Source: an uncultured SAR86 cluster bacterium (lineage in GTDB: Bacteria > Pseudomonadota > Gammaproteobacteria > Magnimaribacterales > Magnimaribacteraceae). From it: a stretch of DNA of 64,000 nt. Shown one piece after another: positions 61,151 through 64,000 of this stretch. Below the pieces are notes generated by a model. The model was given only the letters and a program-made list of their open reading frames with translations, made no database searches and was not told the DNA's origin. Position 1 is the first letter of the stretch. The number at the start of each line of letters is the position of its first letter. The translations under genes and the position numbers were made by a program. Where the stretch lies: NCBI GenBank assembly GCA_902537425.1, contig CACBBD010000003.1, positions 1 to 64,000 of the forward strand, in the 5' to 3' direction.

Positions 61151-62065
61151 TTATTCTACCGTATAATCATTATTTGTTGAGCGAGTATAAACAATCCCGA
61201 ATACTAATAATGCACTAACAATTAGTCCTATCCAAAACTCTGGTGTAGAAAAAAGAAGATAAATGTCAGGTACATCAACAACTCTAATCTCTTCATATTT
61301 CTTGGGAAAACTTTCGGATCTGGACCAAAAACCAATTCTTTCAACGATGAATTCCAAAATATAGTTAGTTTTAAAGATGATGCCTTCAAGAACTACAGTT
61401 GCTACGAGAGGCACTACTGCACCTAAAACAGGTTTCCTAGAATAAGTTCCGGCTAACATTAACCAAGTAAAGATGGGTAGTGTCCATAGTGCTTGAGCCC
61501 AGAGGCTGAAAATTACTCTAAACCAATCAGTTATGATGTAACTATTCCAAAGGTAACCAAAGGATACAATATCATTTGAAACAAAATAAATAGAAGCACT
61601 CATCACAGCTACAAACTGTAATAGGATTATATTTGGAAGTATCATTAAAGGTACCACCAATATAACAAACAATATTTTTGAAACTACAGTTGTAAGGTCA
61701 GAGACTGGCAGAGATCTCCAAAATATTAAACTGCGGTCTTTACGCTCATCGGCAAAAGTTGAAAGATTATAAGCAAGAAGACCGAAGCCAACGGTAATTA
61801 ATACTGGAAGTGCTAATACTGTCAATCCTGCCCTAATAACTCTTGCTTTTGCTTCTGGAGAAGCTTGTAACATTGCCTCTTGATAATCTTCATCATAAAT
61901 CTCTGTCGAAAAGTTGAATTCAGCTGTTTGTATATCAGTAATTCCGAAATAGACTGAAACAATCACAAAACATAGAACAATTGTTACTATAAAAGGGGCA
62001 TATATAAAGGCTACCTTATGTTCTTGAACCTCTCTTCTTAACATTGCGAAGAAAATAGTTGTCAT
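61151..62065 (-). CDS. ABC transporter permease
   Basis: The 304-residue protein is hydrophobic with about six helices (FIYAPFIVTIVLCFVIVSVYFG; ALPVLITVGFGLLAYNLS; ILFVILVVPLMILPNIILL) and an N-terminal soluble loop rich in Glu and Ala. The segment NLSTFADERKDRSLIFWRSLPVSD is typical of ABC-2-type permeases. It starts with ATGA overlap on the ATPase gene and is the last gene of the GntR-ATPase-permease operon. Confidence 0.85.
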   Translation of the reverse strand: MTTIFFAMLRREVQEHKVAFIYAPFIVTIVLCFVIVSVYFGITDIQTAEFNFSTEIYDEDYQEAMLQASPEAKARVIRAGLTVLALPVLITVGFGLLAYNLSTFADERKDRSLIFWRSLPVSDLTTVVSKILFVILVVPLMILPNIILLQFVAVMSASIYFVSNDIVSFGYLWNSYIITDWFRVIFSLWAQALWTLPIFTWLMLAGTYSRKPVLGAVVPLVATVVLEGIIFKTNYILEFIVERIGFWSRSESFPKKYEEIRVVDVPDIYLLFSTPEFWIGLIVSALLVFGIVYTRSTNNDYTVE

Positions 62066-62934
62066 GACTCAGTTCCCCTTTTCGTTTTATCCATTATTGC
62101 CATGAATAAATCAGCTATAAAAGGTGGTCTTACTTCACCTAATTCAAATAGTTTTTCTTCATCTATATCTTCAAATAGTAATACTTCTCTTCCTAGTTCT
62201 ATTCTTTGATGGATAGGCCTTAAGGATCTCCCTTTTTCTATTGAGTCAATATTGGGGCGTAACTCCAGGAACTTTTTATTAATTGATTCTATTGAATCAT
62301 GCATAACAACCCGTCCTTGGTTCATAAATAACGCATCAGAGAGAACACCTTCAATCTCCTCTACCTGATGAGTGCTTATAAGTATTGTTCTATCTCCATC
62401 ATAGTAGTCTTCGATGAGCTGTGAATAAAATTCTTTTCGATATACAAGATCTAGTCCAAGAGTGGGTTCATCTAAAACCAATAATTTCGCATCAATTGCC
62501 ATGACTATTGACAGATGAAGCTGTACTACTAAACCACGAGAAAGAATTTTTATTTTAGAACTTCTCTTTATGTCTGTTTTAGAAAGTATTGATAAGCATT
62601 TTTTTAAATCAAATTTTGGATGAACACCATCAACATATTGCAAAACCTGATCAACTGTCATCCATTTTGGAAGTACAGCAACATCTGTAATTGAGCATAC
62701 CTCTTTGAGTAGTTGATGCCGATCCTTTCTAGGATCCATCCCTAGTACTTCTAGATTCCCCTCAGTCTGAATCAGTCCAAGTATAGATTGTAAGAATGTT
62801 GATTTACCAGCTCCATTAGGTCCAATAAGGCCTAATATTTGCCCAGATAAAACCTCGATATCAATACCATCAAGAGCATAGCTAGCATCATAGTTCTTCT
62901 TGATAGATTCAGCTTTAATAATAATTTCACTCAT
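62062..62934 (-). CDS. ABC transporter ATP-binding protein
   Basis: This 290-residue protein has Walker A GLIGPNGAGKSTFLQS, Walker B KLLVLDEPTLGLD and the switch His in LISTHQVEEIEGV. The signature loop is degenerate, LSRGLVVQL in place of LSGGQ. Its layout and neighbours match the YtrB branch, with GntR repressor and ABC-2 permease. It probably drives export or resistance to a membrane-active compound. It begins 1 base after the GntR stop. Confidence 0.9.
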   Translation of the reverse strand: MSEIIIKAESIKKNYDASYALDGIDIEVLSGQILGLIGPNGAGKSTFLQSILGLIQTEGNLEVLGMDPRKDRHQLLKEVCSITDVAVLPKWMTVDQVLQYVDGVHPKFDLKKCLSILSKTDIKRSSKIKILSRGLVVQLHLSIVMAIDAKLLVLDEPTLGLDLVYRKEFYSQLIEDYYDGDRTILISTHQVEEIEGVLSDALFMNQGRVVMHDSIESINKKFLELRPNIDSIEKGRSLRPIHQRIELGREVLLFEDIDEEKLFELGEVRPPFIADLFMAIMDKTKRGTES

Positions 62935-62935
62935 C

Positions 62936-63280
62936 TTAATTCTGGTTAATAAGTTTGTTAAGATCTATACCTAAGCTTGATGCTTTTTTTAATGTATTTG
63001 GCCATTCGTTTTCTAAAAACTTAGATTTCTCTAGTTTTAGCAATTCTTTTTTGGCATCTTCAGTAATAAACATACCCAGTCCTCTTCTTTTTTCGACAAT
63101 GTGAAGATCAACAAGTTCTTGATAAGCTTTCGATACAGTAAGCGGATTCACCCCCCCTTCAACTGCCATTTGCCGAACTGAAGGTATGGGATCACCTGAC
63201 TTCAAAACACCATCGATTATTAATGAGACGACATGGTCTCTAACTTGTTGGTATATCGGTTGATCGTTTGTCCACTGCAT
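62936..63280 (-). CDS. GntR-family regulator, YtrA subfamily
   Basis: The 114-residue protein has the N-terminal winged helix-turn-helix: PIYQQVRDHVVSLIIDGVLKSGDPIPSVRQMAVEGGVNPLTVSKAYQELVDLHIVEKRRGLGMFI. The short C-terminus (about 40 residues) without a large ligand domain defines YtrA-type GntR proteins. It probably represses its own operon (ATPase and permease) by way of the palindrome at 63300-63321, just upstream of its start. Confidence 0.92.
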   Translation of the reverse strand: MQWTNDQPIYQQVRDHVVSLIIDGVLKSGDPIPSVRQMAVEGGVNPLTVSKAYQELVDLHIVEKRRGLGMFITEDAKKELLKLEKSKFLENEWPNTLKKASSLGIDLNKLINQN

Positions 63281-63299
63281 GATGCAATTCTCGAAACAA

Positions 63300-63321
63300 G
63301 TGTATTACTTTACTAATACAC
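63300..63321. promoter_or_regulatory. Probable GntR/YtrA operator
   Basis: GTGTATTA (63300-63307) and TAATACAC (63314-63321) are perfect 8-bp inverted repeats separated by CTTTAC. They lie 20 bases upstream of the GntR start, with outer GT/AC as expected for GntR-family sites. Confidence 0.7.
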
Positions 63322-63332
63322 ATACAAGAGCA

Positions 63333-64000
63333 TCACTTTAACTTCTTTTGAATTGTTGAAAATAATCCTCTAAAGATGTTTGCTTCCATTACATCAATTC
63401 TGCTTCTTTTAAAGAATCTTCTAACTCTAAGTAAGAGTTTTCTTGGATTATCAATGTCATAAAATTCAACTTCTTGCATTAATTCGTCCATGTGTGCGAT
63501 TAATCGTTCTGTCTGTTCATTGTTTGCAAGTTCAACATCCCAATTATCTTGGTTATCCTGTTTCTCTAACAAACAGAGTCTTATTTCATATGTCAGAATT
63601 TGAACTGCTTGTGAGAGGTTTAAGGAAGAATACTCTGGATCAGAAGGAATATGTACATGTAGATTGCAAAGGCCCAGCTCTTCATTGGTTAGACCTCTAT
63701 CCTCTCTTCCAAATACTATGGCTATTTGATGATGTAGAACACTTTTTGCAACCTCTTCCGCTGATTCTTTTGGACTTAAAATGGGCCATGGAACCTTCCT
63801 ATCTCGAGCGCTTGTACCTATAACCAATTCACAATCAGCGACAGCATCTTTTAAGTCTTCAAAAACTTGTGCATTTTCTAAAACATCCTTAGCAGCTTTA
63901 GACCTAAAAGTTGCTGCATCACTTGGAAACTCTTTAGGGGTTACTAAAGCAAGATTGAGTAAACCCATATTTTTCATAGCTCTAGCAGATGCACCAATAT
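63333..64000 (-). CDS. trmJ: tRNA 2'-O-methyltransferase TrmJ, 5' end cut by window edge
   Basis: The frame is open to the window edge. Before the first ATG at 63977 it reads IGASARA, the SPOUT methyltransferase opening N[IPG]GA-x-ARAM, so the true start is upstream. Further motifs are AIVFGREDRGLTNEELGLCN and YSSLNLSQAVQILTYEIRL, which form the SAM-binding knot. TrmJ 2'-O-methylates tRNA position 32. The C-terminal extension (RLIAHMDELMQEVEFYDIDNPRKLLLRVRRFFKRSRIDVMEANIFRGLF) is the TrmJ-specific tail, so it is not TrmL or RlmB. Confidence 0.93.
   Translation of the reverse strand, partial: IGASARAMKNMGLLNLALVTPKEFPSDAATFRSKAAKDVLENAQVFEDLKDAVADCELVIGTSARDRKVPWPILSPKESAEEVAKSVLHHQIAIVFGREDRGLTNEELGLCNLHVHIPSDPEYSSLNLSQAVQILTYEIRLCLLEKQDNQDNWDVELANNEQTERLIAHMDELMQEVEFYDIDNPRKLLLRVRRFFKRSRIDVMEANIFRGLFSTIQKKLK

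Noticed and set aside
1-64000. CRISPR arrays, insertion sequences, prophage, toxin-antitoxin or restriction cassettes
   Set aside because: No regular repeat-spacer units, transposase, integrase, phage structural gene or methylase/nuclease pair was seen anywhere in the window.

Overview
The window is AT-rich (roughly 35-38% G+C by eye) and densely packed. Most gaps are under 100 bases, stop/start overlaps are common, and convergent genes often share their last bases. The proteins are of marine gammaproteobacterial type: a TorF-like porin, TrmJ, FolE, RmuC, a class I dihydroorotase, many acyl-CoA dehydrogenases, acyl-CoA ligases and Fe(II)/2-oxoglutarate dioxygenases, DUF3604, and large metallo- and serine peptidases. 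Together with streamlining and low G+C this suggests a SAR86-like uncultured marine gammaproteobacterium. That is an inference from gene content; there is no rRNA here. I see no phage, insertion sequence, integrase or CRISPR array. Both edges cut genes: a porin on the left (5' end missing) and trmJ on the right (5' end missing).

Layout. 1-6 kb: porin and terminator, PlsC-like acyltransferase with an alpha/beta hydrolase, glycerophosphodiester phosphodiesterase, an MFS carrier, a 36-residue membrane ORF and a nitronate monooxygenase. 6.0-10.9 kb: a tight minus-strand operon with two amidohydrolases, two 2-oxoglutarate dioxygenases and a small Smr-like protein. 11-16.2 kb: metzincin protease, epoxide hydrolase, HupE/UreJ-type protein and a parvulin. 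16.3-23.1 kb: a single-chain biotin-dependent acyl-CoA carboxylase, an acyl-CoA dehydrogenase and a DUF3604 lipoprotein. 23.1-26.9 kb: a decayed DUF3604 remnant, a near-consensus LexA box on a 62-residue membrane protein, a steroid 5-alpha-reductase-like protein and two adjacent acyl-CoA dehydrogenases. 26.9-34.1 kb: an amidohydrolase, a prolyl oligopeptidase, a PhoD-like phosphatase, two unknown envelope proteins, a GST and a quinone reductase.

34.1-40 kb: a nine-gene minus-strand run of malate synthase G, DUF1330, a TauE/SafE permease, the malonate carrier MadL-MadM, three small unknown proteins and a P19-like periplasmic protein. 40-49 kb: a FadB/FadJ-type fusion, amidase, M20 peptidase, PIF1-like helicase, RmuC, a GPH-type carrier and tRNA-Gly(GCC). 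49-56 kb: a malonyl-CoA-synthetase-like ligase, SDR, folE, a Baeyer-Villiger monooxygenase, a GNAT and an EamA carrier. 56-61 kb: TauD dioxygenase, a probable 49-residue ORF, acyl-CoA ligase, CMD-family protein, chorismate mutase, M20 amidohydrolase, DUF805 and tRNA-Glu(TTC). 61-64 kb: a YtrA-type GntR/ABC operon with its palindromic operator, then trmJ.

The theme is breakdown of organic acids, acyl-CoAs, amides and peptides. MadLM (uptake), a MatB-like ligase (activation) and malate synthase (C2 assimilation) make a plausible malonate route. The most notable regulatory signal is the SOS box over a previously unlabelled small membrane protein at 23.5 kb. Several short ORFs and inverted repeats listed below have no obvious assignment.
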